Notes: generated by a model from the sequence alone, not told the origin. A stretch of DNA of 8,981 nucleotides from an uncultured Roseateles sp. (GCA_946480605.1 CAMLKW010000187.1:1-8981), one strand, 5' to 3'; positions 1 through 8,981 are shown, counted from the first letter of the stretch. Program-made: numbers and translations.

Positions 1-1169
1 GCATGGTGGCCACCATGCAGGGGCGCATCGTCAAGGGCCCTGAGTTCCTGACCGTGTTCGACGGGCTAACCGGCAAGGCGCTGGCCAGCGAGCCCTACTG
101 GCCGGCGCGCGATCCGCGCGGCGACGCGCCCAGCGAGGCGCAGATGACCGAGGTCTGGGGCGATGGCTACGCCAACCGCTCCGACCGCTTCCTGGCCGGC
201 ACCGCCTACCTGGACGGCGAGCGCCCCAGCATCGTCATGGCACGCGGCTACTACGCCCGCACCACGCTGGCCGCCTGGGACTGGCGCGACGGCAAGCTGA
301 CCCGCCGCTGGACCTTCGACAGCACCGAGCCCGGCAACCAGGCCTTCGGCGGCCAGGGCAACCACCAGTTCAGCGTGGCCGACGTGGACGGCGACGGCCG
401 CGACGAGATCCTCTACGGTGCGATGGCCGTGGACGACGACGGCAAGGGCCTGTGGAGCTCGGGCCTGCTGCACGGCGACGCGATGGCGGTGGGCGACCTG
501 GACCCCACGCGCCCGGGGCTGGAGAAGTTCGGCGCGCACGAGGTGGTGCGCAGCAACGGCGGCATCGGCTCGGCCATGCTGGATGCGCGCACGGGCAAGG
601 TGCTGTGGAGCACGCCCGCCGACAAGGACACGGGCCGCGGCGTATCGGCAGACATCGACCCGCGCCACGCCGGCTCCGAAGCCTGGGCCAGCAACAGCGA
701 CACGCTCTACACCGCGCAGGGGCAAGTCATCGAAGGCGTCAAGCGCCCGCGCGAGATGAGCTTCGTGGTCTGGTGGGACGGCGACGAACTGCGCGAGCTG
801 TTCGACCGCAACCGCATCAACAAGTGGGACTGGACGGCCGGCGCGTCCCGCACGCTGCTGGAGGCGCCCGGCGTGGTCAGCACCAACGGCACGAAGAACG
901 TGCCCATCGTGTCGGCCGACCTGTTCGGCGACTGGCGCGAGGAGGTGGTGTGGCGCACGCCGGACGACACGGCGCTGCACATCTACACGACGCCCTACGC
1001 CACCGAGCGGCGCCTGGTCACGCTGATGCACGACGCGCAGTACCGCGTCGCCATCGCGTGGCAGAACTCGGCCTACAACCAGCCGCCCTACCCCGGCTTC
1101 GAACTGGGCGCCGGCATGAAGGAGCCGCCGGCGCCGCGCATCACCACACGGCGGCTGCAGCGCCCGTGA
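1..1169 (+). CDS. Polysaccharide lyase family 11 (rhamnogalacturonan lyase type), 5'-truncated by window edge
   Basis: This is the C-terminal part (about 388 residues visible) of a family 11 polysaccharide lyase. These enzymes cleave the rhamnogalacturonan I backbone of pectin by beta-elimination and are usually around 600 residues and exported. The visible part shows the family's beta-propeller with calcium-binding loops: GQGNHQFSVADVDGDGRDE at visible residues 117-135, then HGDAMAVGDLDP at 157-168. Near the C-terminus come the typical ADLFGDWREEVVWRT and a LMHDAQYRVAIAWQN..YNQPPYPGF stretch, which is highly characteristic of YesW/YesX-like lyases. The frame is open to the left edge, so the ATG at position 3 is probably internal, and the signal peptide and N-terminal domain cannot be seen. 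The stop is TGA at 1167-1169. The family assignment is confident; the exact substrate and endo/exo mode are not readable from this fragment. Confidence 0.87.
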   Translation, partial: MVATMQGRIVKGPEFLTVFDGLTGKALASEPYWPARDPRGDAPSEAQMTEVWGDGYANRSDRFLAGTAYLDGERPSIVMARGYYARTTLAAWDWRDGKLTRRWTFDSTEPGNQAFGGQGNHQFSVADVDGDGRDEILYGAMAVDDDGKGLWSSGLLHGDAMAVGDLDPTRPGLEKFGAHEVVRSNGGIGSAMLDARTGKVLWSTPADKDTGRGVSADIDPRHAGSEAWASNSDTLYTAQGQVIEGVKRPREMSFVVWWDGDELRELFDRNRINKWDWTAGASRTLLEAPGVVSTNGTKNVPIVSADLFGDWREEVVWRTPDDTALHIYTTPYATERRLVTLMHDAQYRVAIAWQNSAYNQPPYPGFELGAGMKEPPAPRITTRRLQRP

Positions 1170-1177
1170 CGGGCCGC

Positions 1178-1210
1178 GGGGCGCGGGCTCTCTAGAATCC
1201 GCCCCCTTTT
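1178..1210 (+). terminator. Weak candidate intrinsic terminator after the lyase gene
   Basis: GGGGCG (1178-1183) can pair with CGCCCC (1200-1205), followed closely by TTTT at 1207-1210. The loop is long (16 nt) and the T-run short, so this is a poor match to a textbook terminator. The same stretch contains TAGAAT (1193-1198), which could instead be the -10 element of the ParB-like gene that starts at 1234. No convincing -35 is visible. Confidence 0.25.
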
Positions 1211-1233
1211 GCCCTGCCCTGCATCCGGTCTCC

Positions 1234-2028
1234 ATGGACATCGTCGTCAACGAAGAACTCAAGGCCTACATCGACCCGCTGACGGCGGAGGAACACGAAG
1301 CGCTGGAGCGCAGCATCCTGGCCGAGGGCTGCCGCGACGCGCTGGTGCTGTGGGGCGACGTGCTGGTGGACGGCCACAACCGCTACGGCATCTGCCGCAA
1401 GCACGGCCTGCCCTTCCAGACGGTGCAGAACACGCGCTTCCAGTCCATGGAAGACGTGCACCTGTGGATGATCGACCAGCACCTGGGCCGGCGCAGCATC
1501 TCGGACTTCCAGCGCGGCGTGCTCGCGCTGCGCAAGCGCGAGATCGTCGCCGACCGGCGCGCTCGCAGCACGCCCGTGGCGCAGGCGCCCGAGCCCCAGG
1601 CCACGGCGCCCGCTCCGGCGCCGGTGTCCGACGAGGAAGCCCTGGCCACCCGCGAGGCGCTGGCCAGGGCTGCGCGCCTGAGCAGCAGCCAGGTCGTGCT
1701 GATCGAGAAGATCCAGAAGCAGGGCGCACCCGAGCTGGTGGCGGCCGTGAAGGCCGGCGCGGTGTCCATCAGCGCGGCCGCGGCCGTCGCGACGCTGCCG
1801 GCCCAGGAACAGGCCGCCGCCGCCGCCGCCGGTGCCGAGGAGCTGAAGCAGGCCGCCAAGCGCGTGCGCGAATCGAGGCGCAGGGCGCCCGCGCCGGCCC
1901 CCGAGGTTTCCGAAGCAACGGCCGAGGACGAGGCGCCGCAGCACACCGTCGCGTCGCTGCTGCTGCGCGTCGCCGAGCTGGAGGCCGAGAACGCCGCGCT
2001 GCGGCAGGCGCTGGCCGGGCAGGCCTAA
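1234..2028 (+). CDS. Stand-alone ParB/Srx-fold N-terminal domain protein with coiled-coil tail
   Basis: A 264-residue protein. Residues 1-100 resemble the ParB/sulfiredoxin-fold domain found in plasmid replication/partition-related proteins: the IDPLTAEEHEALERSI helix (13-28), then VLVDGHNRYGICRKHGLPF (43-61), where DGHNR stands in the usual DGxxR position. A Pro/Ala-rich linker follows (about 113-131). A helical ParB-like segment comes next (143-189), with AVKAGAVSISAAAAVATLP matching the pattern seen after the helix-turn-helix in ParB/KorB relatives. The C-terminus (about 236-260, LLLRVAELEAENAALRQAL) is a strong leucine-zipper-like coiled coil, probably for dimerisation. A run of six GCC codons (1813-1830) encodes a polyalanine stretch. 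There is no ParA gene in view, so a role in partition is not supported; a DNA-binding or regulatory role is plausible but inferred. The ATG at 1234 follows a 64-bp gap. The 3' end overlaps the next gene's stop on the opposite strand by 4 bp. Confidence 0.8.
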   Translation: MDIVVNEELKAYIDPLTAEEHEALERSILAEGCRDALVLWGDVLVDGHNRYGICRKHGLPFQTVQNTRFQSMEDVHLWMIDQHLGRRSISDFQRGVLALRKREIVADRRARSTPVAQAPEPQATAPAPAPVSDEEALATREALARAARLSSSQVVLIEKIQKQGAPELVAAVKAGAVSISAAAAVATLPAQEQAAAAAAGAEELKQAAKRVRESRRRAPAPAPEVSEATAEDEAPQHTVASLLLRVAELEAENAALRQALAGQA

Positions 2029-2576
2029 GCCGACGGCTCGGGCAGCCAACCCAGTTCGCGCGCCATGGCGTCGCGGATGGGCGTGCACACCTCGGCAGGC
2101 GCGCGCACCACATACTCGCGCGCCTTGGCCTGGGTCTCGGCATCGAGGCCGCGCAGGTAGTCCAGCGCCTCGTCCGGGCCGGTCGGCACGCGCCCGAATT
2201 CGCCGAGGAACCTGGGCTTGAGCGCGCTCCAGACCACCGCATCGACGCCCTCGGCCGCCGCCCACTCGGCGATGCTGACTGCACCGACCGCATGCCGCGG
2301 CTCGGGCCCCGGCCACAGGCCGATGGAGTCGGGCCCCGAGGCCTCGCGGCCGGCCAGAGCCTCCTGGGCCTGCTGCGGCGTGGCGTAGTCCAGCTCGACC
2401 CAGCGCGTAGGGCTGGGCGCGCCGCCCTCGGTCAGCACCAGCATCAGCCGGCCATCACGCGAGGTGCGGGCGAATTCGAGGGGAAGTGTGGGGCCGCCGG
2501 TTTGCCACGGCCCCTTGCAGCGGAGCACGTCCGGTTTCCAGACCAGCGCGCCCCACCCGATACAGACGATTTTCAC
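2025..2576 (-). CDS. Uncharacterised protein, possibly gamma-glutamylcyclotransferase-like fold
   Basis: A 183-residue protein. I do not recognise a characterised family with certainty. The N-terminus MKIVCIGWGALVWKP recalls the YGSLxW-type loop at the start of gamma-glutamylcyclotransferase-like (GGCT) folds. The pattern PLEFARTSRDGRLMLVLTEGG (residues 32-52) fits small cytoplasmic enzymes with that opening. A conserved-looking helical C-terminus, AREYVVRAPAEVCTPIRDAM (152-171), follows. No signal peptide or membrane segment is seen. The start is GTG (complement of 2574-2576), chosen because it overlaps the TGA of the upstream gene in a GTGA arrangement, which is typical of translational coupling; no nearby ATG in frame fits. 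It is the last gene of the leftward AraC operon. Its TAG overlaps the TAA of the ParB-like gene head-on (bases 2025-2028). Catalytic function is unknown; the GGCT suggestion is tentative. Confidence 0.75.
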   Translation of the reverse strand: MKIVCIGWGALVWKPDVLRCKGPWQTGGPTLPLEFARTSRDGRLMLVLTEGGAPSPTRWVELDYATPQQAQEALAGREASGPDSIGLWPGPEPRHAVGAVSIAEWAAAEGVDAVVWSALKPRFLGEFGRVPTGPDEALDYLRGLDAETQAKAREYVVRAPAEVCTPIRDAMARELGWLPEPSA

Positions 2577-3187
2577 GGGCGATAGCTTAGGGCCTTCTTC
2601 TGCGGGTAGATCGTTTCGCCGCGCTTGAGCATCTCCACGAAAGCCTCGATCTTGCGCTGGCGCGCAGCCGGCGTCTTGATGTTGTGCACGCGGAAGGCCA
2701 GCGCGAAGCGGTTCTGCTCGGTGAGCATGGCCAGCATCTGCTTCGCCTGCGGCACGGCGTCGATGGCGGCCTGCAGGTCGTCGGGGATCTTCAGACCCTT
2801 GCCGCTGCCATAGGCCCGGTCCCAGCGGCCGTCGGCCTTGGCCGCGTCCACCTCGCGCAGGCCGTGCGGCGTCATGCGGCCGGCCGCGATGAGGCGCGCG
2901 ACGTTGTCTACATTGATCCGGCTCCAGATGCTGGTCTTGCGGCGCGGCGTGTAGCGCTGCAGAAAGCTGCGCTCGTCCAGCCCCTTGCGGATGCCGTCGA
3001 TCCAGCCCCAGCACAGCACCACGTCGATGGCCTGCTTGGGCGTGATGGACGGCAGGCCCGAACCGACCTTGTGGACCTTGATCCAGACCTCGTCCTGCTT
3101 GTCGTGGTGCACGGCGAGCCAGTCGTGGAAGCTCTGCTCGCTGGCGAACTCGTGCATGTGGGCGGGGTTGACGATGACGACGGCCAT
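2573..3187 (-). CDS. YdeI/OmpD-associated (OmdA-like) family protein
   Basis: A 204-residue protein of the YdeI/OmpD-associated family, sometimes named bacteriocin-protection protein. Its biochemical role is not firmly established. The recognisable core is DVVLCWGWIDGIRKGLDERS at residues 55-74, followed by FLQRYTPRRKTSIWSRINVDN (75-95). A lysine-rich C-terminal section (about 148-204: AKQMLAML..NRFALAFRVHNIKTPAARQRKIEAFVEMLKRGETIYPQ) corresponds to the OmdA-type tail. It looks cytoplasmic. The ATG at 3187 has a good ribosome-binding site (AGGAG, complement of 3193-3197) that is fused to the stop codon of the AraC gene 8 bp upstream. Its own TGA overlaps the next gene's GTG start by 4 bp. This makes it the middle gene of a tight three-gene operon behind the presumed pobA regulator. 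Family assignment is confident, function is not. Confidence 0.88.
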   Translation of the reverse strand: MAVVIVNPAHMHEFASEQSFHDWLAVHHDKQDEVWIKVHKVGSGLPSITPKQAIDVVLCWGWIDGIRKGLDERSFLQRYTPRRKTSIWSRINVDNVARLIAAGRMTPHGLREVDAAKADGRWDRAYGSGKGLKIPDDLQAAIDAVPQAKQMLAMLTEQNRFALAFRVHNIKTPAARQRKIEAFVEMLKRGETIYPQKKALSYRP

Positions 3188-3192
3188 GAAGT

Positions 3193-3195
3193 CTC

Positions 3196-3197
<2 letters not shown>
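3193..3197 (-). promoter_or_regulatory. Ribosome-binding site of the YdeI-like gene, embedded in the AraC stop codon region
   Basis: On the minus strand AGGAG lies 5 nt before the ATG at 3187. Its first two bases (AG) are also the last two bases of the AraC gene's TAG stop. This fixes the start of the YdeI-like gene and implies co-transcription, with ribosomes terminating right on the next initiation site. Confidence 0.8.
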
Positions 3198-6258
<3,061 letters not shown>

Positions 6259-6267
6259 GCGCCCATC

Positions 6268-6297
6268 TTGGCAGATGCCATGCCGCCCCGCTATAGC
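6268..6297 (+). promoter_or_regulatory. Candidate sigma-70 promoter of the transport/cleavage operon, sharing its -10 with the LysR gene
   Basis: TTGGCA (6268-6273) matches five of six -35 consensus bases. After an 18-bp spacer comes TATAGC (6292-6297), a four-of-six -10. The -10 lies in the 8-bp perfect palindrome GCTATAGC (6290-6297), so the minus strand also reads TATAGC and could serve as the -10 for the divergent LysR gene, though no good -35 is seen on that side. A transcript from the + promoter would carry a leader of roughly 50 nt before the ATG at 6354. Confidence 0.45.
6269..6280. promoter_or_regulatory. Candidate LysR-type binding palindrome overlapping the -35
   Basis: TGGCA-GA-TGCCA is a perfect 5-bp inverted repeat with a 2-bp centre, and T6268 to A6280 fits the T-N11-A pattern of LysR sites. 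A second, overlapping inverted repeat, CATCT-N4-AGATG, lies at 6264-6277. A further one, GCTGC-N5-GCAGC, sits at 6296-6310 just downstream of the -10. The position over the -35 of the operon promoter fits an activation site, but LysR recognition sites cannot be assigned from one sequence alone. Confidence 0.38.
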
Positions 6298-6353
6298 TGC
6301 TAGCCGCAGCCAGACCTAGCCTGATAGGGCTGCACTGCGAAGAATCGCGCACC

Positions 6354-7052
6354 ATGAGTTCCGTCCTCTCGCTGATCTCCTCCATGGCCACGCGGCATCT
6401 GCTGGCGGCCCTGGCCCAGGCCCACACGCAGACCGGCGCACCGGGCGTGCATCTCGAATCCGTGGGCGGCGTGGACGCCGCGCGCCGCGTGCAGGACGGC
6501 GAGCGCTTCGACGTCGTCGTGCTGGCCAGCGACGCCATCGCCAAGCTGCTGGCCGCGGGCCGGCTGCAGCCTGGCAGCGTGCGCTCCATCGCCGACTCCA
6601 GCGTGGCCATCGCCGTGCGGGCCGGCAGCACGCCGCCTGACGTCGCCAGCGAGGCCGCGCTGCGCGCCGCGCTGCTGCAGGCGCGCAGCATCGGCTACTC
6701 CACCGGCCCCAGCGGCACGGCGCTGCTGCAGCTGTTCGAGCGCTGGGGCCTGGCCGACACGCTGAAGGACCGCCTCGTGCAGACCCGCCCCGGCGTGCCG
6801 GTGGGCCAACTGGTGGCCAGCGGCGACGTGGAGATCGGCTTCCAGCAGCTCAGCGAGCTGATGGACCTGGGCGGCATCACGCTGCTGGCCATGCCGCCCG
6901 AGCTGGACATCGTCAGCCGCTTCAGCGGCGCCGTGCTGGCCACCGCCACGCAGCCGGCCGCGGCCCAGGCGCTGCTGGACTTCATGGCCAGCCCGGCCAC
7001 CGAGACGCTCAAGCGCCAGCACGGCATGCGCGCCGTGCCGCCAATGCACTGA
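6354..7052 (+). CDS. ModA-like substrate-binding-domain protein, no signal peptide
   Basis: A 232-residue protein with the look of a type 2 periplasmic-binding fold of the molybdate-binding (ModA/SBP_bac_11) kind. It has an N-terminal SLISSMATRHLL loop-helix (6-17), a hinge-like RFDVVVLASDAIAKLLAAGR (51-70), a ligand-loop segment ARSIGYSTGPSGTALLQL (110-127), and the closing VASGDVEIGFQQLSEL (154-169). ModA proteins are normally exported. Here the N-terminus MSSVLSLISSMATRH has no hydrophobic core or cleavage site, the length equals the mature domain, and no permease or ATPase gene is nearby. It is therefore probably cytoplasmic, and annotation as a molybdate transporter component would mislead. 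It is the first gene of the operon, 25 bp before the symporter gene, and divergent from the LysR regulator. A role as a binding or sensing protein for an aromatic acid or pathway tricarboxylate is conceivable but unproven. It has no strong Shine-Dalgarno (GAAGA at 6339-6343 is distant). Confidence 0.82.
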   Translation: MSSVLSLISSMATRHLLAALAQAHTQTGAPGVHLESVGGVDAARRVQDGERFDVVVLASDAIAKLLAAGRLQPGSVRSIADSSVAIAVRAGSTPPDVASEAALRAALLQARSIGYSTGPSGTALLQLFERWGLADTLKDRLVQTRPGVPVGQLVASGDVEIGFQQLSELMDLGGITLLAMPPELDIVSRFSGAVLATATQPAAAQALLDFMASPATETLKRQHGMRAVPPMH

Positions 7053-7065
7053 CCCACAAGACCCC

Positions 7066-7070
7066 AGGAG
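7066..7070 (+). promoter_or_regulatory. Ribosome-binding site that decides the TTG start of the symporter gene
   Basis: AGGAG lies 7 nt before the TTG at 7078. The next in-frame ATG would be at residue 64, inside the transmembrane region, so the TTG is the best-supported start. Confidence 0.75.
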
Positions 7071-7077
7071 ACCTCCC

Positions 7078-8451
7078 TTGCAGTACCCCACGACAGCCCC
7101 GCGCAGCGCGGATGTGCAACGCCTCATCGACGACCACCCGCTGTCGCGCTGGCAATGGGTGGTGTTCGCGCTGTGCTTCCTCATCGTGCTGCTGGACGGT
7201 TTCGACACCGCCGCCATCGGCTACATCGCGCCGTCGCTGGTCAACGAGTGGGGCGTCAGCAAGCCCATGCTGGCCCCGGTGCTCAGCGCCGCGCTGTTCG
7301 GCCTGGCGGCAGGTGCGCTGGCATCCGGCCCCATCGCCGACCGGCTGGGCCGCCGCCGCGTGCTGATCGCCACGGTGTTCCTGTTCGGCCTCGCCACGCT
7401 GGCCTCGGCCTTCGCGACCGACATCGTCCAGCTCAGCGCGCTGCGCTTCGTCACCGGCCTGGGGCTGGGTGCCGCCATGCCCAGCGCCGTCACGCTGATG
7501 AGCGAGTACAGCCCCACATCGCGCCGCTCCATGCTGACCAACCTGATGTTCTGCGGCTTCCCGCTGGGCGCGGCCTTCGGCGGCTTCCTGGCCGCGTGGA
7601 TGATTCCGCATTGGGGCTGGCAGAGCGTGCTGGTGCTGGGCGGCGTCGTGCCGCTGCTGCTGGCCGTGGCGCTGGCGCTGCTGCTGCCCGAGTCGGTGCG
7701 CTTCATGGTGGCGCGGCGCCAGCCGGTGGAGCGCATACGCGCGGCGCTGGCGCGCATCGCCGGCCCGCAGGTGCAGCAAATCGAACGCTTCACGCTCAGC
7801 GAGACCCGCGTCGTCACCAACGAGCGCGGCGGCCTCGCGCAGATGCTGGCCCGCCCCTACCGGCTGGGCACGCTGATGCTGTGGCTGGCCTACTTCATGG
7901 GGCTGGTGATCTTCTATGCGCTGATCAACTGGATGCCGCTGCTGTTCAAGGAGTCCGGCATAGCCCCGCGCACCGCGACGCTGATCTCGGCGCTGTTCCC
8001 GCTGGGCGGCGTGGGCGCCGTGTTCTTCGGCTGGCTGATGGACCGCGTGGAGCCCAACCGCATCGTGGCCTTGGGCTTCGCGCTGACCGCCGTCGCCGTG
8101 TGGTCCATCGGCCATCTGGTGGGCCATGTGGGCGGGCTGGTCGTCGGCGTGTTCCTGGCCGGCGCGCTGATGAACACCGCGCAGTCTTCACTGCCGGCGC
8201 TGGCCGCGGGCTTCTACCCCACCAATGCGCGCGCCACCGGCGTGTCCTGGATGCTGGGCATAGGCCGCTTCGGCGGCATCGCCGGCTCGCTGCTGGTGGC
8301 GCAACTGGGCGCCATGCAGGCCGGCATCACCACGGTGTTCGCCGTGCTGGCCGTGCCGGGCCTGATCGCCGCCGCGGCGCTGTGGATCAAGCGCGATGCC
8401 GACACCGCCACCGACGACCGCGACGCCCGCTCAAGCGCGCTGGCGCACTGA
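7078..8451 (+). CDS. pmdK: Aromatic acid:H+ symporter (MFS), 4-hydroxybenzoate/protocatechuate uptake
   Basis: A 457-residue inner-membrane transporter of the major facilitator superfamily, AAHS (PcaK) family. Hallmarks are the first membrane segment ending in LLDGFDTAAIGYIAPSL (38-54), whose two aspartates (40 and 43) match the pair essential in PcaK. The loop 2-3 signature GPIADRLGRRRVL is at 84-96. A central cytoplasmic loop (about 206-262) separates the two six-helix halves. The second-half repeat GWLMDRVEPNRIV lies at 318-330, followed by YPTNARATGVSWMLGIGRFGG (380-400). Twelve hydrophobic segments fit the length. The start is TTG with a clear Shine-Dalgarno; no ATG is available before residue 64. 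It lies 25 bp after the binding-protein gene and 28 bp before the hydratase gene, so all three are probably one transcript. By analogy with Comamonas PmdK it should import protocatechuate and/or 4-hydroxybenzoate; the substrate is inferred from context (pcaK is the equivalent name). Confidence 0.93.
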   Translation: MQYPTTAPRSADVQRLIDDHPLSRWQWVVFALCFLIVLLDGFDTAAIGYIAPSLVNEWGVSKPMLAPVLSAALFGLAAGALASGPIADRLGRRRVLIATVFLFGLATLASAFATDIVQLSALRFVTGLGLGAAMPSAVTLMSEYSPTSRRSMLTNLMFCGFPLGAAFGGFLAAWMIPHWGWQSVLVLGGVVPLLLAVALALLLPESVRFMVARRQPVERIRAALARIAGPQVQQIERFTLSETRVVTNERGGLAQMLARPYRLGTLMLWLAYFMGLVIFYALINWMPLLFKESGIAPRTATLISALFPLGGVGAVFFGWLMDRVEPNRIVALGFALTAVAVWSIGHLVGHVGGLVVGVFLAGALMNTAQSSLPALAAGFYPTNARATGVSWMLGIGRFGGIAGSLLVAQLGAMQAGITTVFAVLAVPGLIAAAALWIKRDADTATDDRDARSSALAH

Positions 8452-8479
8452 CAACTCAAACACGACGAAAGCCCCACCC

Positions 8480-8981
8480 ATGATCATCGACGTCCACGGC
8501 CACTACACGACCGCCCCGGCAGCACTGGGCGCCTGGCGCGACCTGCAGATCACCGGCCTCAAGGATCCGACGAAGGTGCCCAAGGCCAGCGACCTGAAGA
8601 TCAGCGACGACGAGCTGCGCGAGTCCATAGAGACCAACCAGCTCAAGCTGATGAAGCAGCGCGGCTCGGACCTGACCATCTTCAGCCCGCGCGCCAGCTT
8701 CATGGCCCACCACATCGGCGACTTCAACACGTCTGCCACCTGGGCCGCCATCTGCAACGAGCTGTGCTTCCGCGTCGCGCAGCTGTTCCCCGACCACTTC
8801 GTGCCCGCCGCGATGTTGCCGCAGTCGCCCGGCGTGGACCCGGCCACCTGCATCCCCGAACTGGTCAAGTGCGTGGAGCAGTACGGCAACGTCGGCATCA
8901 ACCTGAACCCCGACCCCTCCGGCGGCCACTGGACCAGCCCGCCGCTGACCGACAAGCATTGGTACCCCATCTACGAAAAGA
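8480..8981 (+). CDS. pmdE: 4-oxalomesaconate hydratase, 3'-truncated by window edge
   Basis: The first 167 residues of an amidohydrolase-superfamily hydratase closely resembling LigJ/PmdE (about 340 residues when complete). The enzyme adds water to 4-oxalomesaconate to give 4-carboxy-4-hydroxy-2-oxoadipate in the protocatechuate 4,5-cleavage pathway. It begins MIIDVHGHYTTAP, where His6 and His8 are the N-terminal metal-binding HxH of the superfamily. ISDDELRESIETNQLKLMKQ (41-60), RGSDLTIFSPRASFMAHHIG (61-80) and INLNPDPSGGHWTSPPLTDK (139-158) follow, all near-identical in pattern to LigJ as I remember it. The ATG at 8480 lies 28 bp after the symporter stop; the ribosome-binding site is weak. 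The remaining pathway genes (dioxygenase, aldolase, lactonase, dehydrogenase) are expected beyond the right edge but are not visible. Confidence 0.95.
   Translation, partial: MIIDVHGHYTTAPAALGAWRDLQITGLKDPTKVPKASDLKISDDELRESIETNQLKLMKQRGSDLTIFSPRASFMAHHIGDFNTSATWAAICNELCFRVAQLFPDHFVPAAMLPQSPGVDPATCIPELVKCVEQYGNVGINLNPDPSGGHWTSPPLTDKHWYPIYEK

Noticed and set aside
66..1262. Long minus-strand open frame opposite the lyase gene
   Set aside because: Low-complexity Ala/Arg/Val/His-rich translation typical of the antisense of a high-GC gene; the + strand carries clear family motifs.
1192..2316. 374-codon minus-strand open frame across the ParB-like gene
   Set aside because: It spans two real genes and its translation is Arg/Gly/Ala-rich with no domain pattern.
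1209..2585. 458-codon + strand open frame overlapping the ParB-like gene in another frame
   Set aside because: Composition is that of a frame shadow; it runs through the antisense of the GGCT-like gene, and the ParB-like frame has recognisable motifs.
2025..3014. Possible longer form of the GGCT-like protein starting inside the YdeI-like gene
   Set aside because: The added N-terminal part is an out-of-frame reading of the YdeI-like gene; the GTG at 2576 with a 4-bp stop/start overlap is far better.
6318..6331. AGCC-N6-GGCT inverted repeat before the binding-protein gene, considered as an attenuator or operator
   Set aside because: Only 4-bp arms, expected by chance in GC-rich DNA, and no T-run.
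6354..7052. Annotation as molybdate ABC transporter binding protein (modA)
   Set aside because: Fold resemblance only; no signal peptide and no modB/modC neighbours, so no gene symbol was given.
7009..8127. His/Gln/Arg-rich minus-strand open frame opposite the symporter gene
   Set aside because: Composition of an antisense reading of hydrophobic codons; no motif or ribosome-binding site.

Overview
The window is high-GC bacterial DNA with tightly packed genes. Codons end mostly in G or C, so long spurious open frames appear on both strands. The gene set suggests a betaproteobacterium of the Burkholderiales, most likely Comamonadaceae. The main clue is a pobA gene next to a protocatechuate 4,5-cleavage (pmd/lig-type) cluster, as described in Comamonas. 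The family assignment is inferred from gene content and protein resemblance, not from a search.

Left part (1-2028, + strand): the C-terminal two thirds of a family 11 polysaccharide lyase (rhamnogalacturonan lyase type), cut by the window edge. It is followed by a stand-alone ParB/Srx-fold protein with a C-terminal coiled coil and no ParA partner in view. These two genes have no obvious link to the rest.

Middle (2025-4089, - strand): an apparent three-gene operon reading leftward. It runs from an AraC-family regulator, through a YdeI/OmpD-associated (OmdA-like) protein 8 bp downstream, to a small uncharacterised protein whose GTG start overlaps the preceding stop by 4 bp. The last gene meets the ParB-like gene tail to tail with a 4-bp overlap of stop codons.

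Right part (4187-8981): pobA (4-hydroxybenzoate 3-monooxygenase) is divergent from the AraC regulator, across a 97-bp gap that carries a 21-bp-spaced direct repeat. pobA converges on, and overlaps by 22 bp, a LysR-type regulator resembling PmdR. Across a 95-bp divergent promoter region from the LysR gene starts a + strand operon. It holds a ModA-like substrate-binding-domain protein without a signal peptide, an aromatic acid:H+ symporter (PmdK/PcaK type, TTG start), and the 5' part of 4-oxalomesaconate hydratase (pmdE/ligJ). The operon runs off the window.

How it works together (inference from family knowledge): the symporter imports 4-hydroxybenzoate and/or protocatechuate. PobA hydroxylates 4-hydroxybenzoate to protocatechuate. 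The downstream pathway, of which only the hydratase is visible, opens the ring at the 4,5 bond and carries the product towards pyruvate and oxaloacetate. The AraC protein probably controls pobA and the LysR protein the cleavage operon. The least explained parts are the cytoplasmic-looking binding protein in the operon and the two passenger genes co-transcribed with the AraC regulator. No tRNA, rRNA, CRISPR array, insertion sequence or other mobile element was seen.
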